Shown piece after piece: positions 1 to 6,772 of a stretch of 8,243 nucleotides of DNA; positions within the stretch are counted from its first letter, which is position 1, and the number at the start of each line of letters is the position of its first letter. A program made the translations under genes and the position numbers. Where the stretch lies: the NCBI GenBank assembly GCA_002296885.1, contig DBIH01000072.1, positions 1 to 8,243 of the forward strand. The letters run 5' to 3'. The DNA comes from Flavobacterium sp. UBA807 (GTDB taxonomy: Bacteria > Bacteroidota > Bacteroidia > Flavobacteriales > Flavobacteriaceae). Under the pieces are notes generated by a model. The model worked only from the letters and a program-made list of their open reading frames with translations. It was not told the DNA's origin and made no database searches.

Positions 1-1
1 A

Positions 2-103
2 TTCATAAAAAAAGAACTCAGAAAGAACTTGTATACGGTATTATATCCTGGCTTATTCTTTATGGCAATCTGGGGCATAATTTATTATGTATTAATCAAC
101 TAA
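2..103 (+). CDS. C-terminal end of a membrane protein (partial, runs off left edge)
   Basis: An open frame enters from the left edge and stops at TAA 101-103, giving 33 residues. The end is hydrophobic: after a basic stretch (K3, K4, R7, K8) comes an aromatic-rich segment of about 20 residues (roughly 12-32) that looks like a last transmembrane helix, then the C-terminus. The stop is only 4 bp before the ATG of the following hydrolase, so the two genes are probably co-transcribed. A second frame is also open but gives a less membrane-like peptide, and the - strand frames close quickly. The family cannot be named from so short a piece. Confidence 0.5.
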   Translation, partial: FIKKELRKNLYTVLYPGLFFMAIWGIIYYVLIN

Positions 104-107
104 AATT

Positions 108-977
108 ATGAAAACGGTATTTTCTTTCCTTTTTTTTACATCTTTAGTGTTTGCTCAGCAGGATTTAAAAGCAATTCAGGATGATTACAACAACCTTATG
201 AAAACCACTGCCTATGGAAAAGATGCCAAGGTTGGAAAATATTGTGAAATGAGAGGATTTAAAATGTATTATGAAGTTTATGGTTCAGGTGAACCATTGT
301 TACTTATCCACGGAAACGGAGGAAGTATCAACAATTTTGTAAAACAGATTCCGGTCTTTTCCAAAAACTACAAAGTCATTATTGCTGACAGTCGCGCACA
401 GCGAAAATCTATTGATACGAAAGATTCACTTTCGTATGAAATGATTGCAGATGATTATGCTGAATTGCTAAATAAGATTGGTGTTTCTTCTGCCAATGTT
501 ATTGGCTGGAGCGATGGCGGAATTGAAGGTTTGTTACTTGCAATACGACATCCTGAAAAAGTAAAAAAATTAATGGTTACGGGAGCCAATCTTGAACCCG
601 ATACTACAGCTGTAGAGACAGATGTACATGATTGGGCTCAAGGAATTTTTGCACAACTTAAAAATATCAAAGATAAAACTGATACTCAGAAACATGATTT
701 CAAACTCTTCAGGTTGTTAGTTGAACAGCCTCATATTCCAGTTGCTGACCTTAAGAAAATAAAATGTCCAACACTTGTTGTTGGCGGTGATCATGATATC
801 TTACGTCCCGGCCATACGCTTACTATTTTCCAAAATATTGAAAACGCTTATTTGTGGATACTGCCCAATTCGGGACATAGTACACTTGTGGTCTACTCCG
901 ACGAGTTCAATAAAAAAGCTGATGAGTTTTTTAAAGCTCCATACAGAAAGATTTTTATGGAAGGAAGATTTTTTTAA
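108..977 (+). CDS. Secreted alpha/beta-hydrolase fold enzyme
   Basis: This 289-aa protein begins with a signal peptide (about residues 1-16, ending V-F-A-Q-Q) and so should act in the periplasm or outside the cell. The alpha/beta-hydrolase marks are all visible in order: HGNGG at 68-72 (oxyanion-hole loop), the nucleophile elbow G-W-S-D-G-G at 133-138 with Ser135, G-G-D-H-D at 226-230 supplying the acid (Asp230 more likely than Asp228), and S-G-H-S with His257. The length fits the fold with a small cap between the elbow and the acid strand. Substrate cannot be read from the sequence; small esters or lactones are typical of the family. The ATG at 108 is chosen because it gives the intact signal peptide and follows the upstream stop by 4 bp. 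No terminator is evident after it. Confidence 0.9.
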   Translation: MKTVFSFLFFTSLVFAQQDLKAIQDDYNNLMKTTAYGKDAKVGKYCEMRGFKMYYEVYGSGEPLLLIHGNGGSINNFVKQIPVFSKNYKVIIADSRAQRKSIDTKDSLSYEMIADDYAELLNKIGVSSANVIGWSDGGIEGLLLAIRHPEKVKKLMVTGANLEPDTTAVETDVHDWAQGIFAQLKNIKDKTDTQKHDFKLFRLLVEQPHIPVADLKKIKCPTLVVGGDHDILRPGHTLTIFQNIENAYLWILPNSGHSTLVVYSDEFNKKADEFFKAPYRKIFMEGRFF

Positions 978-1024
978 AAGATTTAAGCTAAAGAAAATCC
1001 GGGCTATTATATTTTACTAAAAAA

Positions 1025-1708
1025 TTACAGCGAAGCTAAAAAATCAATTAACATTATTACATCTCTTTCCTTTTCCAGATCGAGATCATTCTGCTTTATA
1101 AAAGCTTCAAGATCATCTTTCTTTTCAGGGAATAATTTTAAAATACCCTTTTTACCTGATGGAAGTTCAATGATTTCACCTTCTCCTCTTTTAAGAAAAA
1201 ATGTATCTCTCATTGGATCAAATCTTGCAGGTGAAGCAGTATCATAAGATGATTTTGCAGCTGTTGCAGGATAATATTTTACTTTTTGTCTTTTGTAAAG
1301 TGTGAAATTGTTTTTTTCATAAAGCTTTACAAGATATCCAGTAGTTTTTTTCCCATCTCTTTCGGTGTAATTGACCAACTGATATGTTGCTTTTGGAATA
1401 CTAAAAGAGATATCGCCCAAAGCTCCTGTTTTGTTTAAAATTAATGTATCGTTTGTTGCAGTAATGAATTCAAACTGGTCATTAGCTGCATCGTAACGCA
1501 TCAGTGCATTCTGGATAAGATCTCCAACTTTTGCGTGTAAGAAAGCCTTATTGAGGTATGGGGAACCCTGTGTTGACGAGTAGCTCGAACTATAATGTGT
1601 CTCTGATAATCTTATACCATAAGTATCAAGATTACTGACTTTATTATTTTGCCCAAATCCAAAAACTGAACAGAATAATGCAATGATAATTTTAAAAGAA
1701 TTTTTCAT
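1025..1708 (-). CDS. Secreted protein of unknown function
   Basis: I do not recognise this 227-aa protein. It has a typical signal peptide (about residues 1-20: MKNSF, a hydrophobic core, then F-G-F-G-Q), so it is exported. The mature part is polar, with Ser/Tyr-rich sequence near residues 39-48 and a predicted mixed beta/alpha body. The C-terminal third has a D-T-F-F-L-K segment, an E-L-P-S-G-K-K-G stretch and a charged, probably helical end rich in Lys/Glu/Asp. There is no cysteine pair in the mature part, no transmembrane helix after the signal and no catalytic motif I can point to. The start is 44 bp downstream of the TatD-family stop on the same strand, so it may be the last gene of that operon. 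A weak -7-like TAATTTTA (1727-1734, - strand) could give separate expression. It converges with the hydrolase gene, 47 bp apart. Confidence 0.8.
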   Translation of the reverse strand: MKNSFKIIIALFCSVFGFGQNNKVSNLDTYGIRLSETHYSSSYSSTQGSPYLNKAFLHAKVGDLIQNALMRYDAANDQFEFITATNDTLILNKTGALGDISFSIPKATYQLVNYTERDGKKTTGYLVKLYEKNNFTLYKRQKVKYYPATAAKSSYDTASPARFDPMRDTFFLKRGEGEIIELPSGKKGILKLFPEKKDDLEAFIKQNDLDLEKERDVIMLIDFLASL

Positions 1709-1752
1709 AGGACTTTTTTAGAGGATTAAAATTACGCTTTTTTTATTATTGT

Positions 1753-2406
1753 TTATTGTTTACAGCAAAATACTTTCTCCCAATTTGCTTTTACCTGAGC
1801 CTGTATTTGCTCTAAAGTCATGCTTTTATAGTCTGCTGCCAAAAGATAAACGTCTTCTAATCTTTCTTCTATTGTATCGGTTTCGAGAAAAAAGCGGTCA
1901 TTTGGAACTGACTGAAAAACTTCTTTCAATTCAGGGTTTCGCAAAAGATATTTACCAAATGAAAGATAAAATCCGTTAACCAGTAATTGCTTTGCCAACT
2001 GTTCGTTTTTGGAAAATCCGTGAATGATAATTGGAACTGAAATCTTCAATCTTTTTTTTATTTCAATAACTTCATCAAAAGCAGCAACCAGATGCAATAC
2101 TAATGGTTTCTGATATTTTTCGGCTAAAGCTATCTGTTTTTCAAAAACTTCAATCTGTAATGGCAATGCAATCTCAATCCGCTTATCCAATCCACATTCA
2201 CCAAGCGCCAAACATTCTTTTAACGCAAGCTTCTCCTCTATCATCTTCAAATCACTTTCCAAACGTTCCTCTTTGATATACCAGGGATGAATGCCAATAG
2301 AATAAAATGGAATTTCTGCATCAAACTCCCACGGGTACTGATTCACCAACTCGAGCGTGTTGGCATCAGTTGTAAATTTGTGTGTATGCAGATTGTAAAA
2401 AGGCAT
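1753..2406 (-). CDS. TatD-family metal-dependent hydrolase (short form)
   Basis: This 217-aa cytoplasmic protein shows the full set of TatD-family metal ligands in order: H7-T-H9 at the N-terminus, G-I-H-P-W at 38-42, Glu70 in G-E-C-G-L-D (69-74), His105 in V-L-H, His129 in I-I-H-G-F-S, and Asp177 in L-E-T-D. TatD proteins are TIM-barrel metalloenzymes, several of which have DNase or exonuclease activity; the true substrate here is not shown. It is shorter than the usual 255-265 residues, with abbreviated loops, as seen in other Bacteroidetes members. Its ATG shares one base with the stop of the DUF1684 gene (TAATG), which suggests translational coupling. Confidence 0.93.
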   Translation of the reverse strand: MPFYNLHTHKFTTDANTLELVNQYPWEFDAEIPFYSIGIHPWYIKEERLESDLKMIEEKLALKECLALGECGLDKRIEIALPLQIEVFEKQIALAEKYQKPLVLHLVAAFDEVIEIKKRLKISVPIIIHGFSKNEQLAKQLLVNGFYLSFGKYLLRNPELKEVFQSVPNDRFFLETDTIEERLEDVYLLAADYKSMTLEQIQAQVKANWEKVFCCKQ

Positions 2407-2999
2407 TAGTCGTGAAATTTTTTTACGCCGGCAAGGATTTCGATCTGCAGATCATTCTCCAAAGGCACAATCGGGCATGAATATTTGTGATTGTAAGCGC
2501 AATACGGATTATAAGCTTTATTAAAATCTATTGTGACGGTATCTTCTTTTGGAATTTTCATATCAATATAACGCCCGCCGATATACGTTTCCTTGCCACA
2601 GCTCAAATCGGAAAACGGAAGGAAAAGATAATCTTCAAAACCCGATTTTTCAATCAACTTGATGTTCTGATAAAGATTTAGCTTAAAAGTTTTTCCATCG
2701 ATGCTAAAACTTAGTTCACCATATTTCACATATTCGGGCAAACGCGTTCCTGTCGTTTTCATCTTAAAGATTTTCTCATTTGGAGTACGGACAAATTTGG
2801 CTTCAACAACAAACTTGTCGTTTATCGGATAAAAATCTAATCCTTTGAATAACTTAAAATCTTCCTCAGTAAGCGGGCTTTCTTCTTTATTCTCATATTC
2901 TTTATTGAGCGAATCCTGAAACTCTTTTGCAGTTTGAGTTTCCTGAGCCAAAAGCAAGGAAATATTCAATAATAACACGAGAAAAAATAACTTTTTCAT
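2406..2999 (-). CDS. Secreted DUF1684-family protein
   Basis: This 197-aa protein has a signal peptide (residues 1-19, ending L-L-A-Q) and a DUF1684 domain in the mature part. The signature of that family is clear near the C-terminus: E-T-Y-I-G-G-R-Y at 137-144, then D-F-N-K-A-Y-N-P-Y-C-A-Y from 158, S-C-P-I-V-P-L-E-N at 174-182, and a final I-L-A-G segment. Cysteines 134, 167 and 175 are in the exported part and could bind metal or form a disulfide. DUF1684 has no established biochemical role that I know of. It is the first gene of a - strand group, preceded by a perfect -7 element at 3015-3022, and overlaps the TatD-family start by one base. Confidence 0.92.
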   Translation of the reverse strand: MKKLFFLVLLLNISLLLAQETQTAKEFQDSLNKEYENKEESPLTEEDFKLFKGLDFYPINDKFVVEAKFVRTPNEKIFKMKTTGTRLPEYVKYGELSFSIDGKTFKLNLYQNIKLIEKSGFEDYLFLPFSDLSCGKETYIGGRYIDMKIPKEDTVTIDFNKAYNPYCAYNHKYSCPIVPLENDLQIEILAGVKKFHD

Positions 3000-3014
3000 C
3001 TAAACTGTTTTTAA

Positions 3015-3022
3015 CAAAAATA
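3015..3022 (-). promoter_or_regulatory. Bacteroidetes -7 promoter element for the DUF1684 gene
   Basis: On the - strand this reads TATTTTTG, a full match to TAnnTTTG, 15 bp before the ATG at 2999. No good TTG was found 17-23 bp upstream, so only the -7 half is supported. Confidence 0.5.
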
Positions 3023-3049
3023 CTGTAAAACTAAATACGACTGTCTAAC

Positions 3050-3078
3050 TTGCAGGCACAAAGTTTTGTAAATTTACA
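3050..3078 (+). promoter_or_regulatory. Candidate promoter and 12-bp palindromic operator before the MFS gene
   Basis: TTG at 3050-3052 and TAAATTTA at 3069-3076 (five of six fixed bases of TAnnTTTG) are 16 bp apart, slightly short for this promoter type. The -7 box lies inside TGTAAATTTACA (3067-3078), a perfect 12-bp palindrome. It sits between two divergent genes, where a regulator could control one or both. The binding protein is unknown and an AT-rich dyad of this length could also arise by chance. Confidence 0.4.
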
Positions 3079-3084
3079 GAATCA

Positions 3085-3103
3085 CTCGAGAGCGAAAGCT
3101 CGA
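3085..3103 (+). other. Leader hairpin upstream of the MFS gene
   Basis: Two mutually exclusive foldings are visible: TCGAG (3086-3090) with CTCGA (3099-3103), or GAGC (3090-3093) with GCTC (3098-3101) closing a GAAA tetraloop. The core GCGAAAGC (3092-3099) is a known exceptionally stable mini-hairpin sequence. If the promoter at 3050-3076 is right, the hairpin lies at the start of the 5' leader, about 22 bp before the ATG. No T-tract follows, so it is not a terminator. Confidence 0.45.
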
Positions 3104-3125
3104 ACAGACGAAGTAATCATTAATC

Positions 3126-4358
3126 ATGCTTAAGACCGGAATTCAACGTTACATCAATAACTTCAGGGGATTTTCAAGAGAAATCTGGATACTAACACTC
3201 ATCACTTTCATCAATCGTGCCGGTACTATGGTACTGCCGTTTCTTTCTAAATATTTGAAAGAAGATTTGCATTTCAGTTATACTGAAGTTGGCTGGATTA
3301 TGGTTTGTTTCGGCACCGGTTCTATAATTGGTTCGTGGCTTGGTGGAAAACTTTCAGACAAAATCGGATTTTATAAAATCATGATTTTTAGTTTGTTTAC
3401 GACGGGTATTTTGTTATTTTTTATTGAATTTATCACAACTTTCACCGGACTGTGCATAGGCATGTTTGTACTTTTGGTTATAGCCGATATGTTTCGCCCT
3501 GCGATGTTTGTATCGCTTGGTGCCTACACAAAACCTGAAAACCGAACCAAAGCACTGACTCTGGTTCGGTTAGCCATTAATCTTGGTTTTGCTGCAGGAC
3601 CGGCTATGGGAGGATTAATCATAATGAGCATTGGTTATCGTGGATTGTTTTGGGTAGATGGTGGAACTTGTATCATTGCTATCCTAATCTTTTGGCTCAA
3701 AGTAAAGGAGAAAAAGAAAAGCCCATTCATTGACAAAAAACATCCTGATGACGTATTGACGCATTCGGTATTCAAAGACAAACCGTTTATGATTTTTCTT
3801 TTTACCTGTCTGGTTTCGGGTGTATTATTTTTTCAGGTTTTTACAACGATTCCTTTATATCATAAAGAACAATTCAATCTCACTGAGTTTCAAACCGGTT
3901 TATTACTGACCATGAACGGGCTGATGATTTTCTTTTTGGAAATGCCAATTGTAAGCTACGTTGAGCGTCATAAAATAAGTAAGGTCAAAGTTGTAGCTAC
4001 AGGTTGTTTCTTAATGGCAGTAAGTTTGTTTTTGATGCTCATCAACTCCTGGGCAGGTATACTTATTATTATGATGATATTCATGACTTTTGGCGAAATG
4101 TTTGCTTTTCCTTTCTCAAATTCGGTAGCGTTGAGCCGGGCACCAAAAGGCCACGAAGGCAGATATATGGCTATCTATACCATGAGTTATAGTCTGGCCC
4201 ACATCGTCAGTTCTAAAGCAGGTTTTGGGATTATTGAGTTTTACAAACCTGACGGCTATCCAAAAAACTGGACTTTTATGGGAATCCTTGGAATGCTTGG
4301 AATGCTTTGTGGACTTTGGGTTTACCAACTCATTCAAAAAGAGAAGGAATCCATTTAA
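3126..4358 (+). CDS. MFS transporter, drug:H+ antiporter type
   Basis: This 410-aa inner-membrane protein has the length and hydrophobic pattern of a 12-helix major facilitator. Motif A is clear between helices 2 and 3: G-G-K-L-S-D-K-I-G at 73-81. A motif C-like run follows in helix 5, from R148 through N152-L-G-F and A-G-P (157-159) to G-G (162-163), which is typical of antiporters of the DHA group. A polar loop at about 192-220 links the two halves. The second-half copy of motif A is degenerate (V-E-R-H at 279-282). The pattern resembles MdtH-like efflux proteins, but the substrate is not evident. The ATG is the first in frame after a TAA at 3114-3116. It lies 116 bp before the repressor gene and probably belongs to a separate unit, since a promoter intervenes. 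Confidence 0.92.
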   Translation: MLKTGIQRYINNFRGFSREIWILTLITFINRAGTMVLPFLSKYLKEDLHFSYTEVGWIMVCFGTGSIIGSWLGGKLSDKIGFYKIMIFSLFTTGILLFFIEFITTFTGLCIGMFVLLVIADMFRPAMFVSLGAYTKPENRTKALTLVRLAINLGFAAGPAMGGLIIMSIGYRGLFWVDGGTCIIAILIFWLKVKEKKKSPFIDKKHPDDVLTHSVFKDKPFMIFLFTCLVSGVLFFQVFTTIPLYHKEQFNLTEFQTGLLLTMNGLMIFFLEMPIVSYVERHKISKVKVVATGCFLMAVSLFLMLINSWAGILIIMMIFMTFGEMFAFPFSNSVALSRAPKGHEGRYMAIYTMSYSLAHIVSSKAGFGIIEFYKPDGYPKNWTFMGILGMLGMLCGLWVYQLIQKEKESI

Positions 4359-4400
4359 ATCAACGCTTCGTCCCTATTCCATCTTTAAAATCCTTAAAAA

Positions 4401-4446
4401 ATAGTTAAATAACTATAAAAATAGTTGTGTAACTAAAAATATAGTT
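4401..4446 (+). promoter_or_regulatory. Three 20-bp-phased operator repeats (likely BlaI-type repressor site)
   Basis: ATAGTT begins at 4401, 4421 and 4441, exactly 20 bp apart. The first two copies complete dyads of the form TAGTT-N4-AACTA: 4402-4415 (arms extend to TAGTTA/TAACTA) and 4422-4435. The third has only the left half (4442-4446). The second dyad covers the -33 box and the half-site abuts the -7 box of the promoter at 4425-4455. Two-helical-turn spacing would place bound dimers on one DNA face. BlaI/MecI family dimers bind dyads in their own promoters, so autorepression by the next gene is inferred. Confidence 0.7.
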
Positions 4447-4455
4447 GTACTTTCG
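4425..4455 (+). promoter_or_regulatory. Promoter of the repressor-protease unit
   Basis: TTG at 4425-4427 is followed after 20 bp by TACTTTCG at 4448-4455, matching five of six fixed bases of TAnnTTTG. The predicted start is about 10-15 bp before the ATG at 4475, giving a very short leader. Both boxes are interleaved with the operator repeats. Confidence 0.65.
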
Positions 4456-4474
4456 ATTTCAAATTAAAGAAATC

Positions 4475-4834
4475 ATGCAAAAGTTAACGAACAAAGAAGA
4501 GGAAATCATGCAAATATTATGGAAGCTTAAAAAAGCTTTCGTCAAAGAAGTAATGGCTGAAATTACAGACGAACAGCCTCATTATAATACACTTTCAACA
4601 ATTATCAGAAATCTTGAGGAGAAAGGGTTTGTTTCACACAATGCCTATGGAAACACCCATCAATATTATCCAATCATAAAAATGGAAGATTACCGAAAAA
4701 GGTTTATGAATACTGCCATTGAAACCTATTTTAATAATTCCTATAAAAATATGGTATCCTTTTTTGCTGAGGAGGAAAAGATTTCTGCTGAAGAGTTGAG
4801 AGAGATTTTAGCCATCATCGAAAACAAAAAGTAA
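4475..4834 (+). CDS. BlaI/MecI-family transcriptional repressor
   Basis: This 119-aa protein has the BlaI/MecI/CopY layout. A winged helix spans about residues 1-70: L-T-N-K-E-E-E-I-M at the start, the recognition helix around Y37-N-T-L-S-T-I-I-R-N, and the wing G-F-V-S-H-N-A-Y-G-N ending near Y65. A helical dimerisation tail follows (about 71-119). In staphylococcal BlaI the protease BlaR1 triggers cleavage at Asn101-Phe102; the aligned position here is Ser95-Phe96 in M-V-S-F-F-A-E-E. The ATG at 4475 is chosen over an upstream in-frame TTG at 4445, because that TTG lies in the operator and promoter and adds residues foreign to the family. The stop is one base before the M56 protease ATG, so the two genes are coupled as in bla and mec operons. 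Confidence 0.93.
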   Translation: MQKLTNKEEEIMQILWKLKKAFVKEVMAEITDEQPHYNTLSTIIRNLEEKGFVSHNAYGNTHQYYPIIKMEDYRKRFMNTAIETYFNNSYKNMVSFFAEEEKISAEELREILAIIENKK

Positions 4835-4835
4835 T

Positions 4836-6680
4836 ATGGATTCGCTATTCATTTATTTATTAAAGTCGAGCGGGCTGATTGCCGTTTTCTATTTAGCCTA
4901 TCACTTTTTGGTGCGCAAGGAAACGTTCTTCAATAGCAACCGTTGGTTTTTATTGGGTGGATTATTTACTTCGCTCCTATTGCCTTTATTCTTTATTAAA
5001 AAAATCATACTGGTAGAACGACCTAAAATTCCAATTGAGGATTTGGTCGCTTATTCACAGCACCCTGCCAGAGCAATACAAGATGTTCCTGTTGTTGAAG
5101 CATTTGATTGGATGCAGCTATTTTGGGTTAGTTATGGAATCATAGCCTGTTTGTTGGTGATTAAAATAGTATTTAATTTCACTTCCCTATATCGAATGCT
5201 TTATCAACAGCAGGTAATCAGAAGAGACCAATTTAAACTAATTAACTTAAATGAAAATATAGCTCCGTTTTCTTTCTTTAACTACATTGTTTACAACTCT
5301 GACTTGTATTCAAACGAAGAGCTTCAAAGCATATTGCTGCATGAAAAAATACACAGCCAGCAACGGCATTCAGTAGATGTTTTAATTGCCAGGTTATTCT
5401 GCATTGTATTTTGGTTTAATCCGTTTATGTGGCTTTACAAAAAAGCAATAACACAAAACCTGGAATATATTGCCGACCAAAAAGCAATGGAACAGTTGGA
5501 AGACAAAAAATCGTATCAAAGAGCACTCTTAAAGGTAGTTTCTCATCAAAGCTGCTTATCAATAACCAATAATTTTTATCAATCATTAATCAAAAAACGA
5601 ATCGTTATGTTAAACACAAATCAATCACACAAAAGAAATTCATGGAAATATGCTGTAATCATTCCGGCACTCGTTGGCTTTGTCTTTTTATTCCAGATCA
5701 AAGTCATCGCACAGGAAAAAGAGAAAACAGCATTTACCACAAGAGCTGATTCAAGAAATGAAATCCGTGTCGTTGTAGATAAAAACACAAGTGATGCCGA
5801 ACTAAAGGACAATGCTGCTACATTAAAAAAAGAACACGGAATAACGCTTAAATGCTCTAAAGTAAAAAGAAATAGTGCCGGAGAAATTACAGCAATCAAA
5901 GTAGAATTTAAGGACAAGGAAGGAAATAAAGGCGTGACACAATACGATGGTAAAGAACCTATAAAACCGATTCATTTCTACAAAAATAATTCGGGTGTTG
6001 GGTTTGGGCAACCAAGACAAATCAGAATGTACGCTAACTATGGTCATGGTCAGAACGACACTCCTCCTATGGCGATATCAATTGGCGACAGCCTAAATGT
6101 TGTGGGCAACTTTGATTTTGACATGGATTTAGATCTGCCTGAACCGCCGGAAGCTCCGGAAGCTCCTGAAGCTCCTGAAGCATTTACTTGGAATGATAAT
6201 CAAAACTCCAATATAGTTATCAAAAGAAATGGGGATAAAAAACCGGTAGTAATTATTAATGGTAAAGTAATTACAGATGATAAAGAAATTGATCAGGCCG
6301 TAAAAAAATATTGTTCCAAAGGGCAAGGATTTAGCTATTCTTCAGATGATGAAGGTCCTCAAGTTTTCATCAACGGACAGGATATGATGAAAATTAAATC
6401 TGATGCCGTGGTCAACGCAAGGGGGCAACTGAAAAAAATGAGACCAGAAATTCAAAAACAAATCGAAAGAGCTAAAGATATGGCACTGGCACAAAGGGAT
6501 CAAGCACAAGCACAAAGGGATCAAGCGCAAGCGCAAAGGGATCAGGCACAGGCGCAACGTGAGCAGGCTCAGTCCGAAATGATGAGAGTTAAGGAAGAAA
6601 TGATTAAAGCCAAAGCCGAAATGGAAGCCGCCAGAGTCGAGTATATGAAGGCTAAGGAAGAACTAAAAAGCAAAAAATAG
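4836..6680 (+). CDS. BlaR1/MecR1-like M56 membrane metalloprotease with novel extracytoplasmic domain
   Basis: This 614-aa protein starts with the M56 module. Hydrophobic segments lie near residues 5-25, 37-58, 95-114, 187-201 (F-W-F-N-P-F, typical of M56) and 272-290. The zinc site is H169-E-K-I-H173, with E210 in N-L-E-Y-I-A-D as the likely third ligand. After the last helix, about 320 residues should face the periplasm. This region has no penicillin-binding sensor domain: there is no KTG, and the one S-x-x-K match (341-344) has no partner motifs. It holds a compact domain (about 308-392), four P-E-A repeats (438-449), a second segment (459-486), heptad repeats (553-580) and a Lys/Glu/Met-rich helix to the C-terminus. 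It resembles the next gene's product along its length. The inferred role is to sense an envelope signal and inactivate the repressor encoded just upstream. Confidence 0.93.
   Translation: MDSLFIYLLKSSGLIAVFYLAYHFLVRKETFFNSNRWFLLGGLFTSLLLPLFFIKKIILVERPKIPIEDLVAYSQHPARAIQDVPVVEAFDWMQLFWVSYGIIACLLVIKIVFNFTSLYRMLYQQQVIRRDQFKLINLNENIAPFSFFNYIVYNSDLYSNEELQSILLHEKIHSQQRHSVDVLIARLFCIVFWFNPFMWLYKKAITQNLEYIADQKAMEQLEDKKSYQRALLKVVSHQSCLSITNNFYQSLIKKRIVMLNTNQSHKRNSWKYAVIIPALVGFVFLFQIKVIAQEKEKTAFTTRADSRNEIRVVVDKNTSDAELKDNAATLKKEHGITLKCSKVKRNSAGEITAIKVEFKDKEGNKGVTQYDGKEPIKPIHFYKNNSGVGFGQPRQIRMYANYGHGQNDTPPMAISIGDSLNVVGNFDFDMDLDLPEPPEAPEAPEAPEAFTWNDNQNSNIVIKRNGDKKPVVIINGKVITDDKEIDQAVKKYCSKGQGFSYSSDDEGPQVFINGQDMMKIKSDAVVNARGQLKKMRPEIQKQIERAKDMALAQRDQAQAQRDQAQAQRDQAQAQREQAQSEMMRVKEEMIKAKAEMEAARVEYMKAKEELKSKK
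6147..6182 (+). repeat. In-frame 9-bp tandem repeat (Pro-Glu-Ala x4)
   Basis: Four 9-bp units of the form CC(G/T)GAAGC(T/A) encode P-E-A four times at residues 438-449 of the M56 protease. They form a stiff linker between the two conserved extracytoplasmic segments. The downstream paralogue lacks it. Confidence 0.85.
6492..6575 (+). repeat. In-frame 21-bp tandem repeat (heptad QRDQAQA x4)
   Basis: Four 21-bp units encode QRDQAQA three times and QREQAQS once (residues 553-580 of the M56 protease). The units differ mainly at third codon positions, with CAA/CAG and GCA/GCG swaps. The period of seven residues fits a helical rod or coiled coil leading into the charged C-terminal helix. Confidence 0.9.
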
Positions 6681-6702
6681 TTAAAAGTTTGTAAAATCAC
6701 TT

Positions 6703-6731
6703 TTTGAAAAAACAAGCATTTTTTAATTTTG
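6703..6731 (+). promoter_or_regulatory. Internal promoter for the secreted paralogue gene
   Basis: TTTG at 6703-6706 and TAATTTTG at 6724-6731 (a full match to TAnnTTTG) are 17 bp apart and lie 41 bp before the ATG at 6773. This suggests the third gene can be transcribed independently of the repressor unit. An operator-like half-site TAGTTA overlaps the preceding stop codon (6678-6683) but has no second arm. Confidence 0.6.
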
Positions 6732-6772
6732 AATTTGTAATTAAACAGTATAATAATCAACATATTACCATT

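Noticed and set aside
775..1020. Alternative + strand frame overlapping the hydrolase end
   Set aside because: It lies in another frame of a well-supported hydrolase with a complete catalytic triad and has no recognisable features.
4445..4474. Upstream TTG start for the repressor
   Set aside because: It lies within the operator half-site and the -7 box, upstream of the predicted transcript start, and adds residues not typical of the family.
6129..6557. Antisense open frames opposite the M56 protease repeats
   Set aside because: They are low-complexity shadows of the PEA and QRDQAQA codon repeats with no start signals of their own.
4836..6680. Beta-lactam sensor (true BlaR1/MecR1)
   Set aside because: The M56 half fits, but the extracytoplasmic part lacks the penicillin-binding motifs. 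The single S-x-x-K match is not supported by SxN or KTG, and no beta-lactamase gene is in the window.
6704..6772. Upstream TTG start for the secreted paralogue
   Set aside because: It would bury the signal peptide 23 residues inside the protein, and it overlaps the promoter.
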